Assembly (NCBI RefSeq): GCF_030272615.1 | Contig: NC_081414.1 | Coordinates: forward strand, 664,096,938-664,160,937 | Direction of reading: 5' to 3' | Source: Cryptomeria japonica | Lineage: Eukaryota > Streptophyta > Pinopsida > Cupressales > Cupressaceae | Length of the DNA: 64,000 bases | In this document: positions 32,001 to 43,388 of the stretch, one piece after another | How the letters are laid out: each line of letters opens with the position of its first letter | Position numbering within the stretch: position 1 is the stretch's first letter | Translations under genes and position numbers: made by a program | The notes under the pieces: generated by a model | Told to the model about the DNA's origin: nothing | The model's input: the letters and a program-made list of their open reading frames with translations, nothing else | The model's database searches: none

Positions 32001-34294
32001 GTTTTGAATATTAATTATTGTATTTTTTTAACATTATACAATAAATTAATAACAAATCATACTTGAATTATTATTTAATGCCAATATTTATTAATAATCA
32101 AAACACTTAATTAAAATATTAAACATAATTAAAAAAAACTTAATTTAAAATTACATTTAATATTATTAATTTATTATAATACATATATATATATATATAT
32201 TTTTATAAAAAAAAATATTAAAAAAAACAATTTTCTTTTTTTTTTTAAAAAACAACATTCTAAAAGGGGGCGGTGAAGGCCGGGCCCACCTCCCAACGCG
32301 GGGGTTGGGCGACCCAAACCCCAGCCATAGGGAAACCCACGCGGGCGGCGCCACTGCAGTGGACGCAGGTCCCACGGCGCCCTACGGCCACCGCGAGTTG
32401 CAACCTACGTGGGGGAGGGGAGGAGGAGGTGGGTGGAGCTCCGCTCCCCACCCTCCAACCCCAAACCACACTTTCCTTAATTTTTTTTTTTGTATAAAAT
32501 TTCGATTCACCCAAAAAAAAATCGATTTTCTTTAATTTAAAGAAATGGGTTTTAAAATTTTTTCTTTTTTTTTTTTTTATAAACAGCAAAACCTCCATTT
32601 TTTTTTTTAAAGAATAGTCTCATAATGAGACTTAAAATATTATTTTCCAAAATGATAAGGTTTCACAACCCCAAACCATTTTCCAACAAAGACCCATATT
32701 GGGCCAAAAAGAACCATTTTTTTTTTAAACATAATGATTCAACTATCTTTGCAAGAACACCAGTCATATGCATAGTTTTAAAATCACATATCCAAATTAA
32801 ATCTAAAATCAATTTGAAAGCTTGATTTTTTTAACAACAAACATTTTCTTTCAACCACAAACCATTTCTTTGAAACAAGGGAGACAAATAAGGTAATTCC
32901 TACCTCCATACGCATTCCTAGAAGAACTTGAAGGAGAGCCCAACCTGCAAGATCCAGAAGAACTTCTTCCTCCCAAAACCCCCAAATTTCTTCCAAAATA
33001 TTTTTCCAAAATTATATTTTTCTCCAAAACAATTCCCCCCCCCCAAAATTTCCAAAAGTCTAGGTTATATGGGAAAGGCTGACCAAAAATTCTCATTTTT
33101 GGATTTAAAATTTTTATTTAAAATAATTCTCAAAAATAATTCTTTTCCAACTATATCCATAAATTGAATTGCTTTTCCCATTTAAAATTGATTTTCTCAC
33201 TCAACTGAAATTTAACCTTTCTATTTCAAAAATGCCAAAAGATTAAATCAATTTTATTGCAATTAAATTTAAATCTTTCTTTTTTAACAGCATATACAAA
33301 ATGCATTTAATATTAAAATTAACCATTTAATTGAACTTGCTCCCAATTTAAATCGAGCAATTCAAATTAACGATAAATCACATAAAGAAATCCCATTTAA
33401 TTTAGTCCATTAATCTTTAATGCTCAAACACATATTTAATCAAATTAAATACTAAGGACTAATTAATCAATTTAACCACACACACCAAGCACGCAAACCA
33501 AGAAAGTCAACCAGACTGACGACTCGCAAACCCAACCAAAAGGGAATACCGACGAAAACAATAGTGCTCACTTGAGCACGACTATGGTCAACTAGGGTCT
33601 TACGACCACCTAATCCAACTCTAAGGATTAAAGAGGTACACTCAAACCTGCAAATCTAGGTGAAGACGGACCTCGCACTCATGCGGCATTGTACCTGAAA
33701 TCTCCTGCAACCAAGAGTCATACATGCATACATATATAAACTTAATGAAAGCATTAGCTCGAGATCATAACAAGAAATAGGAGGATTAATAACTTGCATA
33801 CAAACTGGTGCAAAAACCACATCGACAGCTATGCATTAAATCAAACATCTGACTATAACATTATATTAAGATAAACTAACCAGTATTAAACCGAGATTAG
33901 AAATTGATTAGGGCAGGGGTACTACAAGATCTGCTTCAGTTCCTTTACATCTGCAATCACACTCTGCAAATCTCTACTCACTTCTTCGATCTGGCAAGAA
34001 TCACCTCACATGCATTCATTTGCCAACAACTTCAAATGAAAATCATCATCGACCTTATAGACAACAATTAGGTTGGTAGCGAAAACCTAAAACCCTAAGC
34101 ATCTAGGTTAACAATACAGTCGGTCCAATTCTGACCGTTCAAACACACTACATAGAGTAAACCAATCTTGAACAAATCTCAAGATGTTCTCCATCGTTCA
34201 TTCTTCACTGCTTCTGGAAGCTGATAACCCATCATGCGCTCTCCACCATTTACTAAGATTTTGCACATTCTCAAGGTAGATAAAATCAATCTTC
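29037..34294 (-). repeat. 3' LTR of the copia, interrupted
   Basis: The segments 29,037-29,760 and 33,932-about 34,294 together match the 5' LTR at 38,015-39,079. Shared blocks include ATACCCAATAGATACTGAGA, AAACATTATCAC and CTCTCCACCATTTACTAAG. The gap is the solo LTR plus its second TSD copy. The inner border is uncertain because similarity fades after ATCAAT, probably as a result of the deletion. Confidence 0.85.
29761..33926 (-). mobile_element. 4.17-kb solo LTR (copy 2), TSD AGATC
   Basis: The plus strand starts TGTAATGCCCCGCC and ends GGCAGGGGTACTACA, the reverse complement of the ends of the LTR at 84-4452. AGATC flanks it on both sides (29,756-29,760 and 33,927-33,931). It contains the same features in reverse order: the hairpin region (about 31,020-31,095), the GC-rich patch (32,270-32,460) and T-rich runs. 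It lies in the 3' LTR of a copia element, which fixes its insertion as the most recent of the three nested events. No internal coding region remains. Confidence 0.92.
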
Positions 34295-34449
34295 TTCATG
34301 CAAGATCCTCAAGGAGATTCTTCATGCACACAAGGCTGGCGTGGTAGCATGATCTAATCTTCATTTCAATGCTAACTTATCAAAGGATGTCGTCGGTCGA
34401 ATCACACAGACTTGGAATACATGAACCAGAAACCCTGAAGCTGAGACTA

Positions 34450-35340
34450 CCAACCGGTAGTCATATCAAATGAAACCCTGATACAAACTTTTCATATACC
34501 AGTTCACACTCCAATCATTGACTGGTATTCCTTCTCATTCACCAATGCTGAGTCATCTTCTTTTGACAATTTGTAACCGGTCATCATAGGTGTACCAACC
34601 GGTTTGTTGTCTTCCATGGCAAAGGTCTTCAACTCCTCTTTGACATACTTGGACTGAGTGATATAGATACCATCTTTCATTTGTTGAATCTATAGTCCAA
34701 TGAAGAACTTAATCTCTTGGATTAGTGACATCTCGAATTCCTTCTTCATTTCATTTGCAAACGCATGGCTCATCTTGTCATTTCCATCAAAAATTATGTC
34801 ATCAACAAACACTTCACAGATCAGAATCTGATCTCTTTCTGTCTTCAGATAGATATTGTTGTCTTTACTTGTTCTTTTAAATCCAATCTTCACAAGATGG
34901 GAGTGTAAACATTCATACCATGCTCTAGGTGCTTTCTTCAATCCATACAAGGCTTTATTTAGCCTACATACCATATCATTGTCTTCTGATAGGGCAAACC
35001 CATCTGGTTGCTCTATATACACTTCCTCTTCAAGTATTCCATTCAGGAATGCAGATTTTACATCCATCTGATACACTTTGAATCCCTTGAAGGCTGCATA
35101 TGCAAGAAGCATTCAAACTCCTTCCAATCTAGCTATTGGAGCAAAGGTTTCTCCATAGTCTTCTCCTTCTTCTTGAGCATACCCCTTACATACCAATCTT
35201 GCTTTGTTTCTTACCACTATGCCATCTTCATTCATCTTGTTTCTAAAAACCCATTTGGTGCCAATAACATTTTTGTGCTCAAGTCTGGGTACCAAAGACC
35301 ATGTACCATTCTTTTCTATCTGGTCAAGTTCCTCTTCCAT
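34450..35340 (-). pseudogene. copia reverse transcriptase
   Basis: Reverse transcriptase copies element RNA to DNA. Read right to left, motifs are [44 protein letters not shown], then [34 protein letters not shown] and the catalytic box [10 protein letters not shown] (a YVDD-type site with both Asp kept). A one-step frame change occurs near 35,113. The frame then continues with a TAG after FIGL, and HKAs a connection-like block (MKDGIYITQSKYVKEELKTF, KPVGTPMM, EKEYQSMIG) before it stops at about 34,470. The following RNase H domain, normally required, is absent. Confidence 0.85.
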
Positions 35341-35466
35341 AGCCTTAATTCAGTCTTCATATTTGTGTGCCTCGTTAAATATTTTGGGCTCAAATTTAGA
35401 AATCATGCAAGAATTTTCTCTAACCTTTCTTCTTGTAATAATTTCTGCATCCTTATCTCCTATGAT

Positions 35467-36552
35467 CTACTTTGGATCATGATGCAACTTTACATACCTA
35501 GGAATGATCTTGGTTGATTCCTCTTGCTTTTCCTCTTCATCCTCGTCTCCATCTTCATCTACATCAACATCTACTGGTGTAGGAGCACTGTTACTTGTAC
35601 TTAGTTGTTTTGCAACCGGTTCCCAGAACGTTACATCTAGTTCATCTGTCACTCGCTCGCTGCTAGTTTCCTCAGGTTTCTCAGAGGTTTCATCAACTCT
35701 AACATTGATACTTTCAACAATTCTTTGAGTCCTATTATTAAAACACTTGAGATCTTTTCTCTTGTTGGAATACCGTAGGAATATTCCCTCATCACATTTA
35801 GCATCAAGCTTGCTTTGGTGTTCACTTCTCTTAATATAACACTTGCTACCAAACACTCTAAAGTAGCTTACTACTGGAGTCTTACCAGTCCAATACTTAT
35901 AAGGAGTTTTATCCTTACCTTTCTTGATGGGTACCCGGTTCATAGCGTAGACTGCACTGCTCACTGCTTCTCTCCAAAAAGTGTGACCAGCCTTCCCTTG
36001 AATCAGCATCGGTCTGGCTGCTTCAACTATAGTCCAGTTGTTCCTTTCTGCTAGGCCATTTTGTTGTGGAATCCGGGGGGCAGACAGTTGCCTCTTGATA
36101 TTGTTCTCTTCATGGTACTTATTGAATTATCTAGAAGTGAACTCTCCTTCTTGGTCGGTCCTAAGGCATTTAATCCTCTTACCGCTTTCCTTTTCAACTA
36201 GTGCTATGAAGGCTTTAAACTTTCCAAAAGCTTCAAAATTGTCTTTCAAGAATGTGACCCACATCATTCTTGAGCAATCATCAATAAGAATCATAAAGTA
36301 CCTATCTCTTTGAACACTCCTAGTTTTCATAGGACCACACAAATCAGTATGCACAAGATGAAGTAAAATATCTGTTGTGAAAGATTTACATTTGAAGGTT
36401 GAGGAAGACATTTTCCCCATTTGACATTCTCTGGACAAAGGATTCTTTAGTTTGTTCAGCACAAGCAATCCTCTAACTGCCTTGATCTTACTAGCCTTCA
36501 CAATATTATCAAAATTCACATGGCAGAGTCTCCTATGCCCAACTGTCATCAA
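35467..36552 (-). pseudogene. copia integrase
   Basis: Read right to left, a GAG-pre-integrase-like segment (HRRLCHVNFDNIVKASK) is followed by the catalytic core. The first Asp is in LVHTDLCGPM; the second is in CLRTDQEGEFTSR. The downstream block (36,009-35,467) holds HTFWREAVSSAVYAMNR, KTPYKYWTGKTP and FRVFGSKCYIKR, followed by an acidic low-complexity linker (VDVDEDGDEDEEE). A stop and shift separate the two blocks between about 36,127 and 36,009, where part of the core with the catalytic Glu is damaged. Confidence 0.85.
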
Positions 36553-36821
36553 ACTTAGCCATTAGACATTGACTAATATTTGTATTTAACTAAAATAAGT
36601 TACCTTTGGTCTGCATACTAGTGGCCATCAGTTCACCACTCTTTCCTTTTATTTTGCACTCCATCTTTGAATTCTAGAGTGAGTCCTTTATCATTCAGCT
36701 GGGCAACACTCAAAAGGTTATGCCTGAAACCTTCTACCCAATACATATTATCAACACTACTTTTTCCATTTAGAGAGATGGACCCTTTTCCTTTTACCAT
36801 ACATGGTGCATCATTACCAAA

Positions 36822-37943
36822 TCAAACTACACCTCCATCATACTCTTCCAAAGACAGAAACTTTCTCTGATCACCATTCATGTGGTGAGAATATCCACTA
36901 TCAATAATCCACTCATTAGAATTATCAAAGCGGGAGACAAGAGCCTTCATGTCTGACACATCTTCCTTAATGGCTAAAAACACTATCTTTGCTTTCTTCA
37001 TCTTCTGATTCATCATCAGTGACACCTTCATCGACTGCAACAAGACATTTTCTCCTATTTCCTCCTTTGAACTTTTTAAACTTCTCTGGTTTGTTCTTAT
37101 TATCATTGTTGGGACAGCTAACAACAATGTGTCCTATCCTATTGCAAGAAAAACATTTCAAAGGGAGCTTACCTCTATATTTTCCGGTTCCCTTAGGAAG
37201 TCTCTTGGCAAGAAGATCTTCAAACTCCATCAGGATCTCCTCATCATCCATATCCTTGCTTTGTTTGGGTTCACAACTAGTACCAACCTCTTTTCCCTTT
37301 CTGGATAATGCAATAGATGCTCTAAAGGCCGAATCAGTCTTCTAAACACGGCCATCATAACTATTTAGCTCATATACGGTCAACTTAGCAATGATGGAAT
37401 CTAGGGATACCTTTGTCTTGTCAATAGATCTCAACTCCTGAATAGCGGTAACCCTTATTGCATAGACCGATAATAAGGATCTCAAAACTTGGCTAATAAT
37501 GGTGGAATCATCCATTGTACCTCCTGCACTCTTGATGTCTCCAACAACAGTTTTAATTCTTATCCCATATTGTTGAATGGTCTCTCCTTCAACCATTTGC
37601 ATGTCTTTAAATTTCCCCTAAGTATCTCTTCCTTAGCTTGCTTCATATATTCATCACCACCATAGATAGACTCCACAATATCCCATACATCTTTGGTATT
37701 GTCTTTGTCTTGAACATCTATAAACTCAATATCAGATAGACTGCCAATAAGAGCTTCCATGACTTGCCCATTCTCTTGAATTTCTCTTCTTTGATCATCG
37801 GTGAGAGTACCAGTGGGGACAACATAACTATTCTCAACATAGTTCCAATGTTGAGCACCCATGCTTTTAATGTAAATCTTCATTCTATCCTTCCATATCT
37901 TAAAGTTATCTATGTTGAACTTAGGACCTTCCCTCTTCATCAT
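36822..37943 (-). pseudogene. copia gag and protease
   Basis: Gag begins near 37,943 with FNIDNFKIWKDRMKIYIKS, typical of copia Gag N-termini, and continues to 37,560. A frame change leads to 37,602-37,342 (TIQQYGIRIKTVVGDIKSAG). The zinc knuckle CFSCNRIGHIVVSC lies at about 37,155-37,114. Protease follows, with its catalytic Asp retained in WIIDSGYSHHMNG (about 36,905-36,865). Frame changes between the blocks, and a stop at about 37,343, disable the polyprotein. Confidence 0.85.
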
Positions 37944-38000
37944 TAGAATAGGATATTTTCCTCAAGCGGTTAAGCTTATAACACACAGGACCTAGAGGAT

Positions 38001-38012
38001 GCTCTGATACCA
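38001..38012 (-). other. primer-binding site of the copia
   Basis: On the minus strand this is TGGTATCAGAGC, a perfect complement of the 3' end of plant initiator-Met tRNA. It lies two bases from the LTR end at 38,015. Confidence 0.95.
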
Positions 38013-38014
38013 AT

Positions 38015-39079
38015 TGATGAATAATGATGAAGGGTAAATACCCAATAGATACTGAGAGGGGGCGTGAATCAGTATAGACAGAAACTTCCTTAAACAACTT
38101 AAATTGCAAGGACTACACTAACTAGTAAACATTATCACCAATCTAAATCAAGGCACTACCGGTAACACACAATATGACTATAAAAGACATAAACCGGTTC
38201 ATCTAGATCATCTTCAGACCTAACATCTCATCTCAACTTCACCCATATGCTTAAGAAAGTAAAACATCAAAAATAAAATGACCATTGGATCAACTTGCAT
38301 TACCGCTTAATAGAAAATACTAAAACATCACATGAAAAAGCATCACACATAACACACTGATTTTTCATGTGGAAACCCAACTGGGAAAAACCATGGTGGA
38401 GATGAATACACGCAAGTTGTTCTTGAACTCTTCTGAAGTTTTCTCTGCTAGGAGCCAGTCCGGTTAAAGACTTTACAACAAGTTCTGCTAAGAACCGATC
38501 CTGCTAGGGATCACCCGGTTAAGGGATGGCTAAATACCCGATTAGAGGTTAAAACCCTGTTAAAGGTTACCTTGTCAGAGGATTTAAAGAACTTAATGAT
38601 TTTGAGTCACCCTGTTAAAGCTACCCGGTAAAGGGATTTTCCATCTTCTAAAATACTTAGAAGTCAATAGGTAATACACTGATGTGATAACAACACTTAA
38701 TGCTAAGGCTGATCCACTTCAATTCCTTTACATCTACAATCACACTGCAAATCTCTACTCACTTCTTCAGTCTGGCAAGAATCACCTCACATACATTCAT
38801 TTTCCAACAACTTCAAATGAAAATCATCATTGACCTTATAGAAAACAATTAGGTCAGTAGCCAAAACATAAAACCCTAAGCATCTAAGCTAACAATACAG
38901 TCAGTCCAATCCTGACCATTCAAACACATTACATAGAGTAAAACAATCTTGAAAAAATCTCAAGATGTTCTCCATCATTCGTTCTTCACCACTTCTGGAA
39001 GCTGATAACCCATCACGCGCTCTCCACCATTTACTAAGATTTTGAACATTCCTGTGGTAGATAGAATCAATTGCCAACA
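38015..39079 (-). repeat. 5' LTR of the copia (1,065 bp)
   Basis: The plus strand runs from TGATGAATAATGATG to TTGCCAACA. It is intact, whereas its partner carries the solo LTR. The outer end is followed by the TSD copy CTTGC at 39,080-39,084. Confidence 0.92.
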
Positions 39080-39084
39080 CTTGC

Positions 39085-39904
39085 AAGGTCCAAACTTCCT
39101 CATCTACAACTTGTTATAGGTTCCAACTGGAAATATTTATTTCCTCAGATACACCATCACTTCATCACCAACTTCAAATTCCTTATGTCTTCTCTTCTCA
39201 TCTACTTTCTCCTTATTTTTGTTGTTCATATCCTCCAAATTTTGTTTAACCTGAATATGTAAATCCTTCATGTGATCTATAAATTCTTCTACTTTTGCAC
39301 TCCACATATCTTTATTACTGATATCACTCAATTCTAATATACCTCTAGGGTGTGCTTCGGTAACAATCTCAAAAGGTATTCTTTTTGTACTCTTGTTCAC
39401 TAAATTATTGTAGGTAAACTCTACTTGTGCAAGAATCAAATCCCAACTTCTAGTTTTCTCTCCAACTAAGCATCTCAACAAATTTCCCAAACTCCTATTT
39501 ACTACCTCTATTTGTCCATCAGTCTGCGGGTGAAAAGTAGAACTAGACTTCAAATCTATCTTCATCTTCTTCCAAAGTGTTCTCCAAAAATAACTAACAA
39601 ACTTAGTGTCTCTGTTTGAAACTATGCTTTTAGGTAATCCATGCAATCTCACCACTTCCTTTAAGAATAAGTTAGCTACATGTGACGCATTTGATGTGTT
39701 CTTACAAGATAGGAAATGAGCCATCTTTGAGAATCTATCCACCACCACAAATATAGAATCATTTCCTCTCTGTGTCTTAGGTAGTCCAAGTATGAAATCC
39801 ATGCTTATGTCTTCCCAAGGTCTCTCAGGTACTGTCAAAGGTTTGTACAATCCCACATTCCAACTACTACCTTTTGCAACTTCATAAACTCTACAACTCT
39901 GCAC
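39085..39904 (-). pseudogene. chromovirus integrase
   Basis: A 255-codon open frame covers most of the integrase. It contains PWEDISMDFILGLPKTQRG with the first catalytic Asp, VVDRFSKMAHFLSCKNTS, LHGLPKSIVSNRDTKF with the second Asp in a changed context (SNRD; SDRD is usual), and FHPQTDGQIEVVNRSLGN with the catalytic Glu. The C-terminal GPY/F-like part ends VGDEVMVYLRK, then a stop, and the tail (KFGPC) runs into the copia insertion at 39,084. The zinc-binding N-terminus lies to the right (about 40,120-39,905), in a separate frame. Confidence 0.88.
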
Positions 39905-41711
39905 AAATTTTCTAACATCCTTATGAATCTAAGCCCAAAAGTAATGTTCACTCACTAATGCCACTATTTTGTTAATACCAAAGTGTCTGAATAATCCTCC
40001 ATTATGCTTCTCCTTTATCAGATTCTCCCTCATAGAGCTCTTAAGTATGTACAACTGAACTCCTCTTAATAACATCCCATCCTGAATGAAATAATCCAAC
40101 CACTTACTTCTATCTACCATAATCGGTTATCTACAATCTCTCCAAGGTTTTGTAAAATCTAGGTCATCATCATACAAGGTCTTCAACTCTTCGAATCCTA
40201 ATATGGTCACTCTCATCTCTATCAGAAAATTCCTTCTTCTACTTAATGCATCAGCAACTTTGTTTCACTTTCCACTCCTATGCTTCAACACAAAGGTGTA
40301 ACTCTGCAAGAATTATACCCATCTCATATGTCTCTGATTCAACTTACTCTGACTTTTCAAATACTACAAGACTTAATAATAACTATACAACACAAACTCC
40401 TTAGGCAATAGGTAATATCTCCACTTCTTCAAGGCTTGAACTATGGCATAAAATTCTTGATCATACACTAAATATATCCTCCTAGCATCATTCAACTTCT
40501 CACTGAAATAAGCTATTGCTCTCCCTTCCTAACTCAATATGGTTCCAATTGCAATTCCACTTGCATCACAATATACTCGAAATACTTTGTTGAAATCCGG
40601 TAAAGATAACACAGGTTATTCACTCACTTTCTTCTTCAATAATTCAAAACTTTTATTTTCTATGGTTGTCCACTTGAATTCTTTCCTATCTCCTGTCATC
40701 GTCTCAGTCATAGGGCTAAAAACATAACTAAAATTCCTAATAAACTTCTAGTAGAAACTAGCCAATCCATGAAATGATCTAGCCTCTCTAATTATTTCCG
40801 ATATAGGCCATTCAACAATTGCTTTCACCTTCTGAATGTCCATCTTCAATCCATCCACAGATATCACAAATCCCAAATATACCAATTCTTCCTTCATGAA
40901 AGTACACTTCTTTAGGTTTATCAACAACTTTTCTTCTCTTAACCTCTGTGAAACTTATTTTAAATGCAACAAATTCTTCTCTTTTGTCTTACTGAAAAAT
41001 CAAAATGTCATCCAAAAATACAATAACAAACTTACCCAAGAATTTCTTCAAAACCTCATTCATAAATCTCATGAAAGTACTTGGCACATTAGTCAACCCA
41101 AAAGGCATCACCAACCATTCATGCAATCTTTCATTTGTCTTGAATGTTGCCTTCCACTCATGTCCTTCTCTGATTCTAATCTGATGATATCCACTCTTCA
41201 AGTCTATCTTTGTGTAGTATTTGGATCCACTCAAACAGTCCATTATGCCATCCATCCTAGGTAAAGGAAACTAGTACTTCACTGTGATCTTGTTTATTGC
41301 TCTGAAATCGGTACACATCCTCCATTCTCCATTCTTCTTAGGTGCTAACATTGCTGGTACTACACAAGGACTCAAGCTTTCTCTGATCAAACCTTTCTTC
41401 AACAATTCATGCATTTGTCTATTGAACTCTTCACTCTCTATTGGTGTCAACCAGTGTGTATCTTTGTTAGGTGGACTAGCTCTAGGAACCAGGTCCATGC
41501 AATGACTGATACTCCTTATAGGTGGTAATTGATCAGGTACATTATTGGAAATGATGTCTTCATAGTCTTTCAGCAACTCCTTTATCTCTTTCGGTTGTTC
41601 TGCACGCTCCAGATTTTCAGTCTTCTTAGGAACTAAGGCAAAACACACGTTCTCATGTCTCATTCCATCCATAAATTTCCTTCCATCCACCAAATAGATT
41701 CTAGCATTCAT
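39905..41711 (-). pseudogene. chromovirus reverse transcriptase and RNase H
   Basis: Read right to left, the RT starts with LLKKGLIRESLSPCVVPAML and KKNGEWRMCTDFRAINKIT. Next come [38 protein letters not shown] and the catalytic box [12 protein letters not shown] (both Asp kept; about 41,030-40,990). RNase H and the integrase zinc segment lie at about 40,700-39,929 in several frames, for example a Leu-rich block and GGLFRHFGINKIV. Stops at 40,988, at 41,271 and across the RNase H region make it non-functional. Domain order and spacing are normal for Ty3/gypsy. Confidence 0.82.
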
Positions 41712-41808
41712 ACAGACTTCACTCTAGAGGGTCCTCCAAGGGTAACAAGGTTTATTTCATCCCATTTGCTACAATAGTGTATATGTTCTTTATCCCATCA
41801 TGTATTGC

Positions 41809-43276
41809 CTATCTATAAAATTGCCAAGGTCTACCCAACAAAAGGTGACAAATATCCATAGGCATAATATCACACAAGACTTCATCATGATAATTCCCAA
41901 TTTTCAATTTCACCAAACATTTCTCACTTACTAACAACTTATGATCATCCTGAATCCATGCTATCTGATAAGGCTTAGGGTGTTTCAATCTTTCCAACTT
42001 CAATTTATTCACCATCTCTTCTGAAACAAGATTATCTGAACTACCACTATTGATTACTACTTTACAACACTTACGAGATACCTTACATCTTGTCTTGAAC
42101 AAATTTCTCCTCTGCAAGGGTTCTTCATCTTCTCCAATATGGCACGAAGCTCTCCTCATCATACATAATTCTCCATCTTCCGGTTTCTTAGCTGATCTGG
42201 TGGGGCTTTCTTCTACCAATGTGGTTCTCTTAGTATTATCTATCTTCTTACATTCAAAAGCACAATGTCCTTCTCCTCCACACTTAAAGCAAGTACCTCT
42301 AAACACTCTCTTATCTTGTCTTCTGTCATCTTTTCCAAAAATTTCATTCCAGTAGCCATCAGGTTCTCTTCTCCGGTTGAAATTTTTGTCATCCTTCCAA
42401 TATGAATTACATTATTTGCTTACTTCCATGTCCTTAATCTGATCCATACAGGTTCCTCTTCCTCTAGAATATCCTCTTCCTCCTTGAAATCTTCCTCCAG
42501 AAAACCTTCCACCTCTACCTCTTTGTCTCTACTCATGTCTTTTGTTCAACGTCTCTTCTGCTTTCAAGGCATATTGGTAAGATTCTTCAACACTCTGTAA
42601 CTTGATCAAACTAAGTTCATCCTATATATACATTTGTAATCCATTCAAATATCTTTCAACTTGTTCAATCTCATCATCGACATGTCAAGATCTGATATTC
42701 AACTTGTAGAATGCTTCGGTATACTCCTTCACACTAGATTCCTTCTACTTCAAGTTCTACAACTTTAAGAATAGATTTACTTGATAATCAGATGGAATAA
42801 ACTTTGCAACCATCCACTCCCACGATTTGATCTTCTCTTTACCTCTTCTATGTCTTGCAACCTGCAAATGTTCCCACCAAAGAGATGCATGACCTTTCAA
42901 CTGGGTATAGGCATATTTTACCTTTCTTTCTTCTGTGGTGTTCTCAAAATCAAAATACTTCTCCATCTCTGAGATCCAGTCCATTAATTCATCTGAATCT
43001 AATTTTTCATCATACTCTGGTGGGGTAAAATGTGGTTTAATGTTTGCCCTACTCAAAACCCTCAAGAACCTCTCTTCTTGTGGATCAATTGCCGGTATAT
43101 TTGCTACTTGTTTTGTCAGTGCTTCTTCTTGTTCATCTTTGCTTATATCTTCAATATGTCAACCTCTTCTCTGTCTCAACGGATTCCAACCAGGCTGCAA
43201 TTCCTCTCAAAATTTCTATCATAGCAGGGTATGCATTCTAGTGTGGTCCACCATTCCTATTTCCTCTTTGCGCCAT
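41809..43276 (-). pseudogene. chromovirus gag and protease
   Basis: Gag starts near 43,276 (MAQRGNRNGG). Its core at 43,065-42,757 has IKPHFTPPEYDEKLDSDELM, VKYAYTQLKGHASLWWEHL and WEWMVAKFIPSDY. The zinc knuckle CFKCGGEGHCAFEC is at about 42,293-42,252. Protease at about 42,115-41,812 has INSGSSDNLVSEEMV, where DSG is usual. The catalytic Asp appears changed to Asn, a probable inactivating change. The tail has MDICHLLLGRPWQF, the standard gypsy protease end. TAG and other stops break gag in several places. Confidence 0.82.
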
Positions 43277-43371
43277 CTTCATGCCAGTCCTCTGCAGCTG
43301 TAGGTCAGATCCACAGTTTGCCACCCTACAACAAGATTCTTAAGACAACATAGTTTTTGGAACAAAATCTC

Positions 43372-43383
43372 GCTTTGATACCA
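43372..43383 (-). other. primer-binding site of the chromovirus
   Basis: The minus strand reads TGGTATCAAAGC, one mismatch from the initiator-Met tRNA complement. It is separated from the LTR at 43,389 by about five bases. Confidence 0.85.
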
Positions 43384-43388
43384 CTTGG

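Larger units (their letters stand above)
29037..39079 (-). mobile_element. Ty1/copia element, TSD CTTGC
   Basis: The outer ends are TGATGAATAATG (29,037) and TTGCCAACA (39,079), flanked by identical CTTGC at 29,032-29,036 and 39,080-39,084. The 5' LTR is 38,015-39,079. The 3' LTR is split by a 4.2-kb solo LTR. A perfect initiator-Met PBS follows the 5' LTR, then gag, protease, integrase and reverse transcriptase in copia order on the minus strand. The RNase H domain and a clear PPT are missing, so the element has an internal deletion near 34,290-34,500. Confidence 0.92.

Noticed and set aside
34856-37345. Several plus-strand frames of 60-170 codons, rich in Ser and Leu
   Set aside because: They are antisense shadows of the copia polyprotein on the minus strand.
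38001-38012. Possible tRNA gene from the Met-tRNA-like sequence
   Set aside because: Only the 12-base 3' complement is present, next to an LTR; it is a primer-binding site. The same holds for 6749, 43,372 and 55,781.
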